The notes under the pieces: model-generated
What the model was told of the DNA's origin: nothing
The model's database searches: none
The model's input: only the letters and a program-made list of their open reading frames with translations
Translations under genes and position numbers: made by a program
Shown here: positions 1 to 8,064 of the stretch, piece after piece
How positions within the stretch are numbered: position 1 is the first letter of the stretch
How the letters are laid out: each line of letters begins with the position of its first letter
Assembly: GCA_050246595.1 (NCBI GenBank)
Contig: JBFWVT010000046.1
Location: forward strand, 1 to 38,553
Reading direction: 5' to 3'
Length of the DNA: 38,553 bases
DNA from: DATARH01 sp050246595
Lineage (GTDB): Bacteria > Pseudomonadota > Alphaproteobacteria > ATCC43930 > CGMCC-115725

Positions 1-515
1 GTTGCGGAGTGCATTGACCGCTATCGGCTGTTCGTCAGGGAGCGGGAGCTTTGCCATACCGTCATTTTCGGCAGGTCAGCGGTCGGCAGGAACATTCGTT
101 TAGTGGCTGTTGCTACATAATACCGGAATTCAGATGTCCGAGCAGGGAAGCGTCATGGAATTGTCGCCTCGCATCGTTGCGCCGCCTCCCTACGGGCCGA
201 GCGCGCAGTATGGCAGGCGATTGCGGCAATTTTCGCATCGGCGGCGGCGCAACAAAAGGGTTCCGCCGGTGTTGGAAGCTGCGAGAAACGACCGCGGGAC
301 AAGTTCGGATCGCCGTCGCCCCGGCGGTATTGCCGGTGGAGGCAAGCGGTCCGGGTTGAGTTGAAACTCCCCGGCGGAATGGCAGGATCGGCTTAAGCCT
401 GGTGTACAGCTCCTTGCGAGAAAGTCGAAGCGCACGCCACGGTAAATAAAAAGGATCGGGTCCGGGCACTGGGGAGCTGTAACATCGTCATGAAACCCAA
501 CGAGAGGCCGAGAGC
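1..515. other. Non-coding region upstream of the catalase gene
   Basis: About 500 bases hold no reading frame that looks like a gene. The short open frames on both strands have no family-like sequence and no good ribosome binding site. The region should hold the catalase promoter and leader. An A/T-rich stretch (GGTAAATAAAAAGG, 441-454) about 65 bases before the start codon could be part of a promoter, but I cannot pair it with a -35 box at standard spacing. The left edge may contain the end of a gene cut off by the window, but none is recognisable. Confidence 0.5.
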
Positions 516-2012
516 ATGACCGACAGAAACAAGAGTGGCACCGGCTCGACGATGAGCACCGGCGCCCCGGCGGCGAGCGACCGTCACTCGCTGACAGTCG
601 GCCCCGATGGTCCGATCGTGCTCCACGATGTGCATTTTCTTGAGCAGATGGCTCACTTCAACCGCGAAAAGGTTCCCGAACGCCAGCCCCATGCCAAGGG
701 TTCGGGGGCGTTCGGCGTGTTCGAGACGACCGCGGACGTTTCCGCCTACACCAGAGCGGCCTTGTTCCAGAAGGGTACGGCCACGGAGATGCTGGCGCGG
801 TTCTCCACGGTGGCCGGCGAGCAGGGCAGCCCCGACACGTGGCGCGACGTGCGCGGGTTCTCGCTCAAATTTTATACCGACGAGGGAAATTACGATCTGG
901 TCGGCAACAACACACCGATCTTTTTTGTGCGCGATACGATGAAGTTTCCGCACTTCATCCGCAGTCAGAAGCGGCTGCCCGATTCGGGTCTGCGCGACAA
1001 TCACATGCAGTGGGATTTCTGGACGAACAATCCGGAATCCTCCCATCAGGTAACTTATTTAATGGGCATGCGCGGTCTGCCTCGCACTTGGCGCAACATG
1101 AACGGTTACGGCTCGCACACCTATATGTGGATCAATGCCGCCGGCGAAAAATTCTGGGTCAAATACCACTTCCACACCAATCAGGGCATGGCGTTCTTCA
1201 CCAACGCCGAGGCTACCGCAATGGCCGGCTCCGATGCCGATTTTCATCGCCGGGATTTGTTCGATGCGATCGCGCGCGGCGAGCACCCGAGCTGGACATT
1301 GTCGGTCCAGATCATGCCCTATGCCGAGGCCAAAACCTATCGCATCAACCCGTTCGACCTGACAAAGACGTGGCCGCATGCGGATTATCCGCTGGTCAGG
1401 GTCGGCACGATGACGCTCAATCGCAACCCCGAGAACTTTTTCGCGCAAATCGAGCAGGCGGCGTTCTCGCCCGGCAATACCGTGCCCGGTATCGGTCTGT
1501 CGCCCGACAAAATGCTGCTCGGCCGCGCTTTTGCCTACAACGATGCGCAGCGCAATCGGATCGGGACCAACTTTCATCAACTGCCGGTCAACCAACCCAA
1601 GGTGCCGGTCAACACCTATATGTTCGACGGCCAGATGGCCTATCATCACAGCGGCAACGCGCCGGTCTACGTGCCCAACAGCGGCGGCCGGAGCTGGGCC
1701 GATGAAACCGGCCCGGTCGCGGATGGGTGGGAGGCCGATGGCGAGCTGGTCCGCAGCGCCTACACCCTTCGCGGCAACGACGACGATTTCACCCAGCCGG
1801 GTATCCTGGTGCGCGAGGTGTTCGATGACGACCAGCGCGCGCAATTGGTCGAGACGGTCGCGGGGTCGCTGCTTCAGGGGGTGCGTTCTCCGGTGCTCGA
1901 ACGCGCGTTCGGCTATTGGAAAAACATCGATGCGGATGTCGGGCGGCGGATCGAGGAACGCGTCCGGGCCGGCGACGCCCCCAAGCCCACACCGGGGATG
2001 GGGGAACGCTGA
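516..2012 (+). CDS. katA: Catalase (monofunctional haem catalase, small-subunit type)
   Basis: Haem catalase that converts hydrogen peroxide to water and oxygen in the cytoplasm. The 498 residues match the length of small-subunit catalases. The distal-side His is in ERQPHAKGSGAFG (His59), the catalytic Asn is in VGNNTPIFFVRD (about 131-132), and the haem-ligand Tyr is in GRAFAYNDAQRNR (Tyr341). The first 20 or so residues are low-complexity Ser/Thr/Gly and unlikely to be structured. The ATG at 516 is preceded by a purine-rich GAGAGGCCGAGAG, which supports this start. The gene stands alone, is convergent with the hydantoinase gene, and is followed by a perfect palindrome that may end transcription. 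No OxyR-type regulator gene is next to it. The family is certain; the symbol is by analogy. Confidence 0.95.
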   Translation: MTDRNKSGTGSTMSTGAPAASDRHSLTVGPDGPIVLHDVHFLEQMAHFNREKVPERQPHAKGSGAFGVFETTADVSAYTRAALFQKGTATEMLARFSTVAGEQGSPDTWRDVRGFSLKFYTDEGNYDLVGNNTPIFFVRDTMKFPHFIRSQKRLPDSGLRDNHMQWDFWTNNPESSHQVTYLMGMRGLPRTWRNMNGYGSHTYMWINAAGEKFWVKYHFHTNQGMAFFTNAEATAMAGSDADFHRRDLFDAIARGEHPSWTLSVQIMPYAEAKTYRINPFDLTKTWPHADYPLVRVGTMTLNRNPENFFAQIEQAAFSPGNTVPGIGLSPDKMLLGRAFAYNDAQRNRIGTNFHQLPVNQPKVPVNTYMFDGQMAYHHSGNAPVYVPNSGGRSWADETGPVADGWEADGELVRSAYTLRGNDDDFTQPGILVREVFDDDQRAQLVETVAGSLLQGVRSPVLERAFGYWKNIDADVGRRIEERVRAGDAPKPTPGMGER

Positions 2013-2044
2013 TACCAAGCGCCCAGGACGCTTCGATACCCCCA

Positions 2045-2080
2045 CCCCAACCCTCCCCCGCTTGCGGGGGAGGGTTGGGG
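2045..2080. repeat. Perfect 17-bp-arm palindrome between convergent genes
   Basis: Arms at 2045-2061 and 2064-2080 are perfect reverse complements separated by only two bases (TT). The core is CCCTCCCCCGC / GCGGGGGAGGG. It lies between the catalase stop and the hydantoinase stop, so it could act as a two-way terminator, although no T-run follows on either strand. The same core recurs at 3916-3975, 4019-4042, 18707-18730 and 18779-18802. Confidence 0.85.
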
Positions 2081-2101
2081 AACCGGTAGCAATAGTCTGC
2101 G

Positions 2102-3529
2102 CTATACCGCCGGCCGGCTGCGGATGTCGTCCGGCACCTTGCGGGGCAGGAACTTGCCGTCGGTCAGCGCGCCCTTGAATTCACCGTTTTCGACCATGAT
2201 TTTGCCGCGCAGCATCGTCAGGCTCGGCCAGCAGGCGAGGTCGCGGCCTTCCCACGGCGAATAATCCGCTTCGTGCATCTCGGCGGCGCGCACGATATGG
2301 CGCTTTCTCGCATCGAGCAGCACGATATCGGCATCCGAGCCGACCGCGAGCGCGCCCTTGCGCGGGTACATCCCCATGATTTTCGCGGCGTTGGTCGAGA
2401 TCAGCCCGACAAAGTCGTTGAGGCTGTAGCCGCGCTTTTCGACGGTTTCGGTGTAGATCAGCGACACCCGAGGCTCGACCCCGGCATTGCCGCCGGTCGT
2501 GTCGTCGATCCGCCGCCCCTGTAATTTAATACGCAGCGGACAGCAGATTTCGTCGGTCGCGACGCATTGGATCGCGCCGTGATTGGTCGCCTCCCACAGC
2601 GCCTTCTGGTCTTCGGGGAACTTCAATGACGGGTAGGTGTGATAGATCTGCCCGTTCGGCTTTTTGTAGTCCTCGGAATTGTACATCAGATACTGGTGCA
2701 AGGTTTCGCCGTAGATCGGGAAACCCTGGGCGCGCGCCGCCGCGATCGCGCGCACCCCGGTCGCGGCCGAGGTGTGCATCATATAGAGCGACGCGCCCTC
2801 GACATTGCACGCGAGACGGATCACCCGGTTGAAGGAAAGGTCTTCCGACAGCGTGGTGTGGACCTCGGCCATGTTCTCGAAACCGGTGCGCTGCTCGCGC
2901 ATCAGCTTCTCGTACATGTGCATGACGAGGTCGTTGTCCTCGGCGTGGATCGTCGCGAGACCGCCTTCTTTCGCGAGGACCTTCAACACCTCCCAGATAT
3001 CGCCGTGCTGCACCATGCGGCCCTTGCGCGACGGGGTGATGTCGGTGGTGAAAATTTTCACGGTCGGGTGCCCGGCCTGCACGGATTCAGCCACCTGCGC
3101 ATAGATGTCGGGCGACAGTTTTCCGAGAAGCATCGTGTGGAAGGCGTAATCACCGTAGCACTGCCCTTCCCATTGCTTCATCCGGTGCTCGATTGCCTGC
3201 TGCACCGACATACCGCCCTCGACCGGGGAAAAATCGATCGTCGTCGTCGTGCCGCCGAACAGCCCGGCCATGCTGACCCGCGCGGCCGGTTCGGTCAGTT
3301 TGGCTTCGCCGTCGGGAACCGGCATCGGCCAGTTGCAATGGACGTGCGGGTCGATGCCACCGGGGATGACGATCTGCCCGGAGGCGTCGATCGTGCGGCC
3401 GGGATTGAGCGCGGCGAGACTGCCCGGCGCGCCGATAGCGACGATCTTCTCGCCCTGGACGCCGATATCGGCCTGTTCCACGCCTGTGGGCAGGACGGCG
3501 AGGCCGCCGGTGATTACGGTGTCGAGCAT
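2102..3529 (-). CDS. hydA: Dihydropyrimidinase / hydantoinase-family cyclic amidohydrolase
   Basis: Binuclear-metal cyclic amidase that opens dihydropyrimidine or hydantoin rings to N-carbamoyl amino acids. The 475 residues fit the family. All expected metal ligands are visible: His62 and His64 in GGIDPHVHCNWP, the carboxylated Lys158 in PTVKIFTTD, His195 in TIHAEDND, His252 in MMHTSAATG and Asp326 in VATDEICC. The motif surroundings (HCNWP, TDEICC) differ from textbook dihydropyrimidinases, so the substrate may not be dihydrouracil. The start at 3529 is chosen because GGAGG sits 3-9 bases upstream and the homologous N-terminus begins here; a longer in-frame extension to 3685 runs into the upstream gene. 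It follows the CobW-like GTPase gene by 11 bases, so the two are very likely co-transcribed. Family certain, substrate open. Confidence 0.9.
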   Translation of the reverse strand: MLDTVITGGLAVLPTGVEQADIGVQGEKIVAIGAPGSLAALNPGRTIDASGQIVIPGGIDPHVHCNWPMPVPDGEAKLTEPAARVSMAGLFGGTTTTIDFSPVEGGMSVQQAIEHRMKQWEGQCYGDYAFHTMLLGKLSPDIYAQVAESVQAGHPTVKIFTTDITPSRKGRMVQHGDIWEVLKVLAKEGGLATIHAEDNDLVMHMYEKLMREQRTGFENMAEVHTTLSEDLSFNRVIRLACNVEGASLYMMHTSAATGVRAIAAARAQGFPIYGETLHQYLMYNSEDYKKPNGQIYHTYPSLKFPEDQKALWEATNHGAIQCVATDEICCPLRIKLQGRRIDDTTGGNAGVEPRVSLIYTETVEKRGYSLNDFVGLISTNAAKIMGMYPRKGALAVGSDADIVLLDARKRHIVRAAEMHEADYSPWEGRDLACWPSLTMLRGKIMVENGEFKGALTDGKFLPRKVPDDIRSRPAV

Positions 3530-3540
3530 AAGGGCCTCCG

Positions 3541-4677
3541 TTATTCGTGGGTGTGGGACGCAGGCGGTCCGATCAGGCGCGGTTCGGCAAAGGCGAAGCG
3601 CGCCAGGATTTCGTCGGGCCCAATGTCGTGGACGATAAAGACGAGACGGCTGCGCTCGTCGGAATCGGGCCAGGTATCGAGCCATTCCGGGGTGAACATC
3701 GCGTGCTGCGCCGCCTGCACGACGGCTGGCCGGTCCGGGCGGTCGGCGAAGCGGACGAGACCCTTGACGCGCAACAGATCGTTGCCGCGGTCGTTGGCCA
3801 GCCCGCCGAGGGCGCGCGCGAAATCGAGACGGCTGACCGGGACGTCGAGGACGATCGTGAAGGTCGCGACGCCGTGGGTGTGGGCCGCTTCAGCGCCGGG
3901 CGAGAAGCTTTCCGCGGCTCTACCCCCACCCTGCCCTCCCCCGCCAGCGGGGGAGGGCAGGGTGGGGGTAGAGCCAGCTCCGCGAGCGGGAGAAAGTGGA
4001 GAAGCGACGTGTCCGGCCCCCTCCCCCGCTGGCGGGGGAGGGTCGGGGTGGGGGTTTCGTGGCCCTGAAAACATCACAGCGGCCGGATCGCTCGCGAGAG
4101 CGCCGACGATGCGCTCCGCGCCGGGGTTGAGCGCATCGAGACGCGAGCGCAGCGGATCGCCGAACGGCGCCAGATCGGTTTTCGAGATCACCAGCGCGTC
4201 GGCGATTGCGGCCTGGCGCGTCGCCTCGGCAAAACGGTCGAGCGTGTCGGCGCCGGTCACCGCATCGACCAGCGTCACGATCCGGTTGAGGCGCAGCCGC
4301 TGATCGAGCATCGGGTCGGTGCCCAAGGTGAACAGGATCGGACCGGGATCGGCCAGACCGCTGGTTTCGACGACGATGCGGCCAAACCGACGGATCTCGC
4401 CGGCATCGCGCCGCTCGATCAGATTGCGCAGCGTCTCGGCGAGGTCCTCGCGCACGGCGCAGCACAGACAGCCGCCGGGCAGTTCCAGCACCTGGCCTTC
4501 GACAAAATCGACCAGGTAATGGTCGATCGCGATCTCGCCGATCTCGTTGATGACGACGGCGGTGTCGGAAAACGCCGGATCGGTCAGCGCACGGCGCAGC
4601 AGGGTCGTCTTGCCGCTGCCGAGAAATCCGGTCAGCAAGGTGAGGGGAATGGTATCCAACACCGGCGCGCCGTTCAT
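3541..4677 (-). CDS. COG0523/CobW-family GTPase with a repeat-encoded insert
   Basis: G3E-family GTPase thought to deliver or insert metal into client enzymes. Walker A is GFLGSGKT (residues 17-24), the metal-binding CxCC is in GCLCC (Cys70, 72, 73), ETSGLADPGP (104-113) follows, and SKTDL (165-169) is the guanine-specificity motif. A CobW C-terminal domain lies at about 270-370. Residues of about 205-260 are a Pro/Gly/Ser-rich stretch encoded by two palindromic repeats (3916-3975 and 4019-4042) lying in the linker between the domains; it makes the protein (378 residues) some 50 residues longer than usual relatives. The frame stays open through the insert. The ATG at 4677 is chosen by family alignment; it lacks a clear Shine-Dalgarno, and an ATG at 4761 is an alternative. 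First gene of a pair with the Zn-type hydantoinase, a plausible client. Confidence 0.88.
   Translation of the reverse strand: MNGAPVLDTIPLTLLTGFLGSGKTTLLRRALTDPAFSDTAVVINEIGEIAIDHYLVDFVEGQVLELPGGCLCCAVREDLAETLRNLIERRDAGEIRRFGRIVVETSGLADPGPILFTLGTDPMLDQRLRLNRIVTLVDAVTGADTLDRFAEATRQAAIADALVISKTDLAPFGDPLRSRLDALNPGAERIVGALASDPAAVMFSGPRNPHPDPPPPAGEGAGHVASPLSPARGAGSTPTLPSPAGGGGQGGGRAAESFSPGAEAAHTHGVATFTIVLDVPVSRLDFARALGGLANDRGNDLLRVKGLVRFADRPDRPAVVQAAQHAMFTPEWLDTWPDSDERSRLVFIVHDIGPDEILARFAFAEPRLIGPPASHTHE
3916..3975. repeat. 60-bp perfect palindrome inside the cobW coding sequence
   Basis: Two 29-base arms (3916-3944 and 3947-3975) are exact reverse complements around a two-base loop (CA). The core is CCCTCCCCCGC / GCGGGGGAGGG, the same as in the intergenic copies. 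It lies wholly within the CobW-like gene and is read in frame as a Pro/Gly-rich peptide containing TPTLPSPAGGGGQGGG. The element length is a multiple of three and the frame has no stop codon. Insertion after the gene's origin is inference from the conserved domains on both sides. Confidence 0.9.
4019..4042. repeat. Second palindromic repeat inside the cobW coding sequence
   Basis: CCCTCCCCCGC (4019-4029), loop TG, GCGGGGGAGGG (4032-4042): the same 24-base core as the intergenic copies, 43 bases from the 60-bp palindrome. It is translated on the minus strand as part of PHPDPPPPAGEGAG. Together the two copies and their flanks make the atypical segment of roughly 150 bases in this gene. Confidence 0.88.
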
Positions 4678-4772
4678 CGCAGGGTCCGAAGCCGATCGCG
4701 GCGCTATCGTTTCACGCCGGCAAGCGAGCGGCAAGCGGCGGCACCGGTAGAGCACCGTCAAAATTCAAAAAC

Positions 4773-4856
4773 TCGCATCCCCGGCGAAAGCCGGGGGCCA
4801 TCTATCCGCGCTCAAGTTGGTTGAGGAGTGGACCCCGGCTTTCGCCGGGGATGCGA
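4773..4856. repeat. 24-bp inverted repeat with 36-base spacer in a divergent intergenic region
   Basis: A perfect inverted repeat with arms at 4773-4796 and 4833-4856 and core CCCCGGCGAAAGCCGGGG lies between the divergent CobW-like and livG genes. Each arm is itself partly self-complementary (CCCCGGC GAAA GCCGGGG). It is a different sequence family from the CCCTCCCCCGC repeats and resembles short dispersed repeats common in alphaproteobacterial genomes. A diverged relative may lie at 13331-13360. It could influence transcription of both flanking operons, but no promoter is recognisable. Confidence 0.85.
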
Positions 4857-5063
4857 TCCTGGAGCAGGCCAGGGGAGATCGGCGAATTCTCGCGGACAAG
4901 CTTTGCGGGGATGCGATCAAGGGTGGGGCAAGGCAAGGGTTGAGGATTGCGGATGAGAGAGCCGGCGCGCACGCAAGCTGTTGCATTCCCGGAACTGCGC
5001 CATCATCATGCCTGCCATAACTCGGCCGCATACGCGGCCGGCATCGGGAGGAAGCCGGACGAC

Positions 5064-5921
5064 ATGGCGGTAACGGCTGACGCACGCGCCGCGAACCAGA
5101 CATCCGCAGATGCGGCACCCGATGCGCTGCTCCCAGACATCCTGCTTGAGGTGCGCATGGTGTCGAAGCGGTTTGGCGGGGTGCGCGCGGTCGAGGAAGT
5201 CTCGATCGCGGTCGAGCGCGGGGCGATCACCTCGATCATCGGCCCGAACGGCGCCGGCAAGACCTCGCTGCTGAACATGGTCAGCGGCTTTTATCGCCCG
5301 GACGGCGGCTCGATCACCTTCGAGGGGATCGACACGACCCGCTTCCGCCCGGCCGAGATCGCCGCGCTCGGGATCGCCCGCACGTTTCAGAACATCGCGC
5401 TGTTCGGCGGCATGACCGTGCTCGACAACATCATGCTCGGCCGCCATGTGCGCATGAAGTCGGGCATCCTCTCCTCTTTCGTCTATTGGGGTCTGGCCCA
5501 GAAGGAGGAGGTCGCGCATCGCGAGCGGTGCGAGGAGCTGATCGATTTTCTCGAGTTGCAGGATTTGCGCAAGCAGCCGACCAGTGCGCTCGCCTACGGG
5601 CTGCGCAAGCGGGTCGAGCTGGCGCGCGCGCTGGCGCTCGAACCGAAGCTCTTGCTGCTCGACGAGCCGATGGGCGGGATGAACCAGGAAGAAAAGGAGG
5701 ACATGGCCCGCTACATCATCGACGTGAACGAAGAGTGGGGCACGACGATCATCCTGATCGAGCACGACATGGCGGTGGTCATGGACATCTCCGACCGCGT
5801 CACCGTGCTCGACCGCGGCCGCCGCATCGCCGACGGCACGCCGGCCGAGGTGCAGCGCGACCCCGAGGTGATCCGCGCCTATCTCGGCGCCGGCGGCGAG
5901 CGCCGGGAGCGGGCGGCATGA
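5064..5921 (+). CDS. livG: LIV-type ABC importer ATPase (LivG), importer cluster 1
   Basis: One of two ATPase subunits of a branched-chain amino acid type (HAAT) importer; it powers uptake at the inner face of the membrane. Of 285 residues, Walker A is GPNGAGKTS (about 61-69), the Q-loop region follows RTFQN, the signature is the LivG variant LAYGLRKRVELARAL, Walker B is LLLLDEP, and the switch His is in LIEHDMAVVMDISDRV. The ATG at 5064 has GGGAGGAA about ten bases upstream; an upstream in-frame extension to 4947 has no family similarity. First gene of a six-gene operon; its stop overlaps the start of the acyl-CoA ligase (ATGA). The substrate cannot be read from this subunit. Confidence 0.93.
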   Translation: MAVTADARAANQTSADAAPDALLPDILLEVRMVSKRFGGVRAVEEVSIAVERGAITSIIGPNGAGKTSLLNMVSGFYRPDGGSITFEGIDTTRFRPAEIAALGIARTFQNIALFGGMTVLDNIMLGRHVRMKSGILSSFVYWGLAQKEEVAHRERCEELIDFLELQDLRKQPTSALAYGLRKRVELARALALEPKLLLLDEPMGGMNQEEKEDMARYIIDVNEEWGTTIILIEHDMAVVMDISDRVTVLDRGRRIADGTPAEVQRDPEVIRAYLGAGGERRERAA

Positions 5922-7903
5922 GCGGCCCGATGGCGGGCGGGGCAATGGCGGATGGCGTGACGCTGCCGCTGCTGCTGCGCCGCAACGCCGAGCGGACCCC
6001 CGACCGTCCGGCCATGCGCGAGAAGGACCGCGGCATCTGGCAGACCTATACGTGGCGCCGCTATTGCGACGAGGTGCGGGAGTTCGCGCTGGGGCTGGCG
6101 GCGCGGGGGTTCGGGCGCGGCGACAGGCTGTCGGTAATCGGCGAGAACCGGCCGCGGCTCTATTTCGCGCAGCTCGCCGCGATGAGCCTCGGCGGCATCG
6201 CGGTCCCGGTGTATCAGGACGCGATCGCCAGCGAGCTGGCCTATGTGCTCGAACATGCCGAGACCTCGGTGATCGTCGCCGAGGACCAGGAGCAGGTCGA
6301 CAAGATCCTGGCGTTGCAGGAAAGCCTGCCGCACCTGAAGCGTCTCGTTTATGACGACCCACGCGGGCTGCGCAATTATGACGAGCCGGTTCTTGCCTCG
6401 TTCGATGCGGTTCAGGAAGCGGGGCGCGACTTCGCCGCGGCGCATCCCGATTTCTTCGCCGCGGCGCTGGCCGCCGGACAACCCGACGATCTGGCGCTGT
6501 TCTCCTACACCTCGGGCACGACCTCGCGCCCGAAAGGGGTGATGCTGTCGCACGCCAATCTGCTCAGCGCCGCCGAAGGCCTTGCCGTGGCCGAGGCGAT
6601 CCGCGCCGACGACGAGCACCTGTCGTATCTGCCGATGGCGTGGATCGGCAATTCTCTGCTGTCGCTGGCGCTGCACCTGCGGGTCGGGTTCACCTGCAAT
6701 TTTCCCGAGCGGCCGGAGACCGTGACGCGGGACCTGCGCGAGATCGGGCCGACCCTGGGCCTCGCGCCGCCGCGCTACTGGGAGAACACGCTGACCGCGA
6801 TCACGGTCAGAGCGGCCGATTCCGGATGGCTGAAGCGCCGGCTGTTCCAGCATTTCCGCGCCGTCGCCGAACGCGCCCAGCATCTGGAGGCCGAGGGACG
6901 GCCGGTCCCGGCAGGTCTGCGCTTGCAGCGGGCGCTCGGCGAGGTTCTCGTCCACGCGCCGCTGCGCGACCAATTGGGGCTGCGGCGGGCGCGTCTCGTC
7001 TATACCGGCGGGGCGCCGCTCGGCCCGGACACGTTCCGGTTTTTCCGTGCCGTCGGGGTCAATCTCAAGCAGGTCTACGGCGCGACCGAACTCGCCGGGT
7101 TGTGTTCGGCGCAGCCCGACGGCGAGGTCGATCCCGAGACGGTCGGGCGCGTCTTCCCCGGGGTCGAGGTGCGGATCGCCGATGACGGCGAGGTGCTGGC
7201 CCGCTCCGGCGGCGTGTTCCGGGGCTACTACAAGCAGCCGGAGGAGAGCCGCGCGGCATTGACCCCGGACGGATGGCTCAAGACCGGCGACGCCGGATAT
7301 CTCGATCCGCGCGGCCGGCTCGTCATCATCGATCGGGCGCGCGATGTCGGCAAGCTCGCCGACGGCACCGTGCTCGCGCCGCAATTTGTCGAGAACAAGC
7401 TCAAATTCAGCCCCTATATCGGCGAGGCGGTCGTGTTCGGCGACGGACGGAAGTTTGTCGCGGCGATCGTCGCGATCGACGCCGCGACGGTCGGCAACTG
7501 GGCCGAGCGGCAGAACCTGGCCTATACCTCGTTCCAGGATCTCGCTTCGCGCGCCGAGGTGCGCGGGCTGATCGGCGACGAGATCCGCAAGTGCAACACC
7601 GGTCTGCCCGAGGCGATCCGTGTCCGGCGTTTCCTCGTGCTCAACAAGGAATTCGACGCCGACGACGACGAGATCACCCGCACCCGCAAAATCCGCCGCC
7701 GCTTTGTCGCCGAGAAATACGCCGCGATCATCGAGGCCTTCTACAGCGGCGCCGACTCGGTCGAGGTCAGCGCCGCGATCACCTACGAGGACGGCCGCAC
7801 CTCGGTGCTGCGCTCGACGATCGCGATCGCCGATATCAAGGAGCCGGCTGCGCCGGTTGCAGCGGAGCCTGTCCGGGTGCGCCAACCGGCGGCGGCGGAA
7901 TGA
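5918..7903 (+). CDS. AMP-binding long-chain acyl-CoA synthetase-like ligase within the LIV operon
   Basis: Adenylate-forming ligase that activates a carboxylic acid to its CoA thioester. Of 661 residues, the phosphate-binding loop is YTSGTTSRPKG (about 197-207), the adenine motif is YGATELAG (about 386), the hinge-side TGDAGY is near 456, and the C-terminal region includes RTRKIRRR. Length and segments match the long (FadD15/LACS-like) class rather than short acetyl-CoA synthetases. The start ATG overlaps the livG stop (ATGA), and the C-terminal tail is Ala/Pro-rich. Its place between importer ATPase and permease genes suggests that the imported compound, or a product of it, is a carboxylic acid that is activated on entry; this is inference. 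The enzyme class is sure; aromatic, branched or fatty acid substrates are all possible. Confidence 0.9.
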   Translation: MSGPMAGGAMADGVTLPLLLRRNAERTPDRPAMREKDRGIWQTYTWRRYCDEVREFALGLAARGFGRGDRLSVIGENRPRLYFAQLAAMSLGGIAVPVYQDAIASELAYVLEHAETSVIVAEDQEQVDKILALQESLPHLKRLVYDDPRGLRNYDEPVLASFDAVQEAGRDFAAAHPDFFAAALAAGQPDDLALFSYTSGTTSRPKGVMLSHANLLSAAEGLAVAEAIRADDEHLSYLPMAWIGNSLLSLALHLRVGFTCNFPERPETVTRDLREIGPTLGLAPPRYWENTLTAITVRAADSGWLKRRLFQHFRAVAERAQHLEAEGRPVPAGLRLQRALGEVLVHAPLRDQLGLRRARLVYTGGAPLGPDTFRFFRAVGVNLKQVYGATELAGLCSAQPDGEVDPETVGRVFPGVEVRIADDGEVLARSGGVFRGYYKQPEESRAALTPDGWLKTGDAGYLDPRGRLVIIDRARDVGKLADGTVLAPQFVENKLKFSPYIGEAVVFGDGRKFVAAIVAIDAATVGNWAERQNLAYTSFQDLASRAEVRGLIGDEIRKCNTGLPEAIRVRRFLVLNKEFDADDDEITRTRKIRRRFVAEKYAAIIEAFYSGADSVEVSAAITYEDGRTSVLRSTIAIADIKEPAAPVAAEPVRVRQPAAAE

Positions 7904-7930
7904 TGGCGAGGTCTGTCGTGACGAGCAACT

Positions 7931-8048
7931 CCCTCTCCCCCATTGAGGGAGAGGGCAGGGGTGAGGGGGTCGGCCGCCGCCTCAGTAACCCTCACCCACC
8001 GCTTGCATGCGCAAGCAGTCCCCCCCTCTCCCGCGATGCGGGAGAGGG
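7931..8048. repeat. Cluster of nested hairpins between the acyl-CoA ligase and livH
   Basis: The 161-base gap inside the importer operon holds several inverted repeats. CCCTCTCCC (7931-7939) pairs with GGGAGAGGG (7947-7955). GGGTGAGGG (7959-7967) pairs with CCCTCACCC (7989-7997). GCTTGC (8001-8006) pairs with GCAAGC (8011-8016). CCCTCTCCCGC (8024-8034) pairs with GCGGGAGAGGG (8038-8048). It is a related but distinct version of the CCCTCCCCCGC family. It splits the operon into livG-ligase and livHMKF halves and could cause partial termination or stabilise mRNA ends. Confidence 0.85.
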
Positions 8049-8064
8049 ATTGCGATGGTGATCC

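Noticed and set aside
113..469. Minus-strand open frame upstream of catalase
   Set aside because: No ribosome site, Arg/Pro-rich low-complexity sequence and no recognisable family.
2639..4303. Plus-strand open frame of 554 codons across hydantoinase and cobW
   Set aside because: It crosses two well-supported minus-strand genes and the palindromes; no family sequence.
4917..6362. Long minus-strand open frame opposite livG
   Set aside because: Pro/Arg-rich low-complexity translation with no domain; livG on the other strand is certain.
5879..7885. Very long minus-strand open frame (668 codons) opposite the acyl-CoA ligase
   Set aside because: The plus strand encodes a protein with intact family motifs; the antisense frame is an artefact of high GC third positions.
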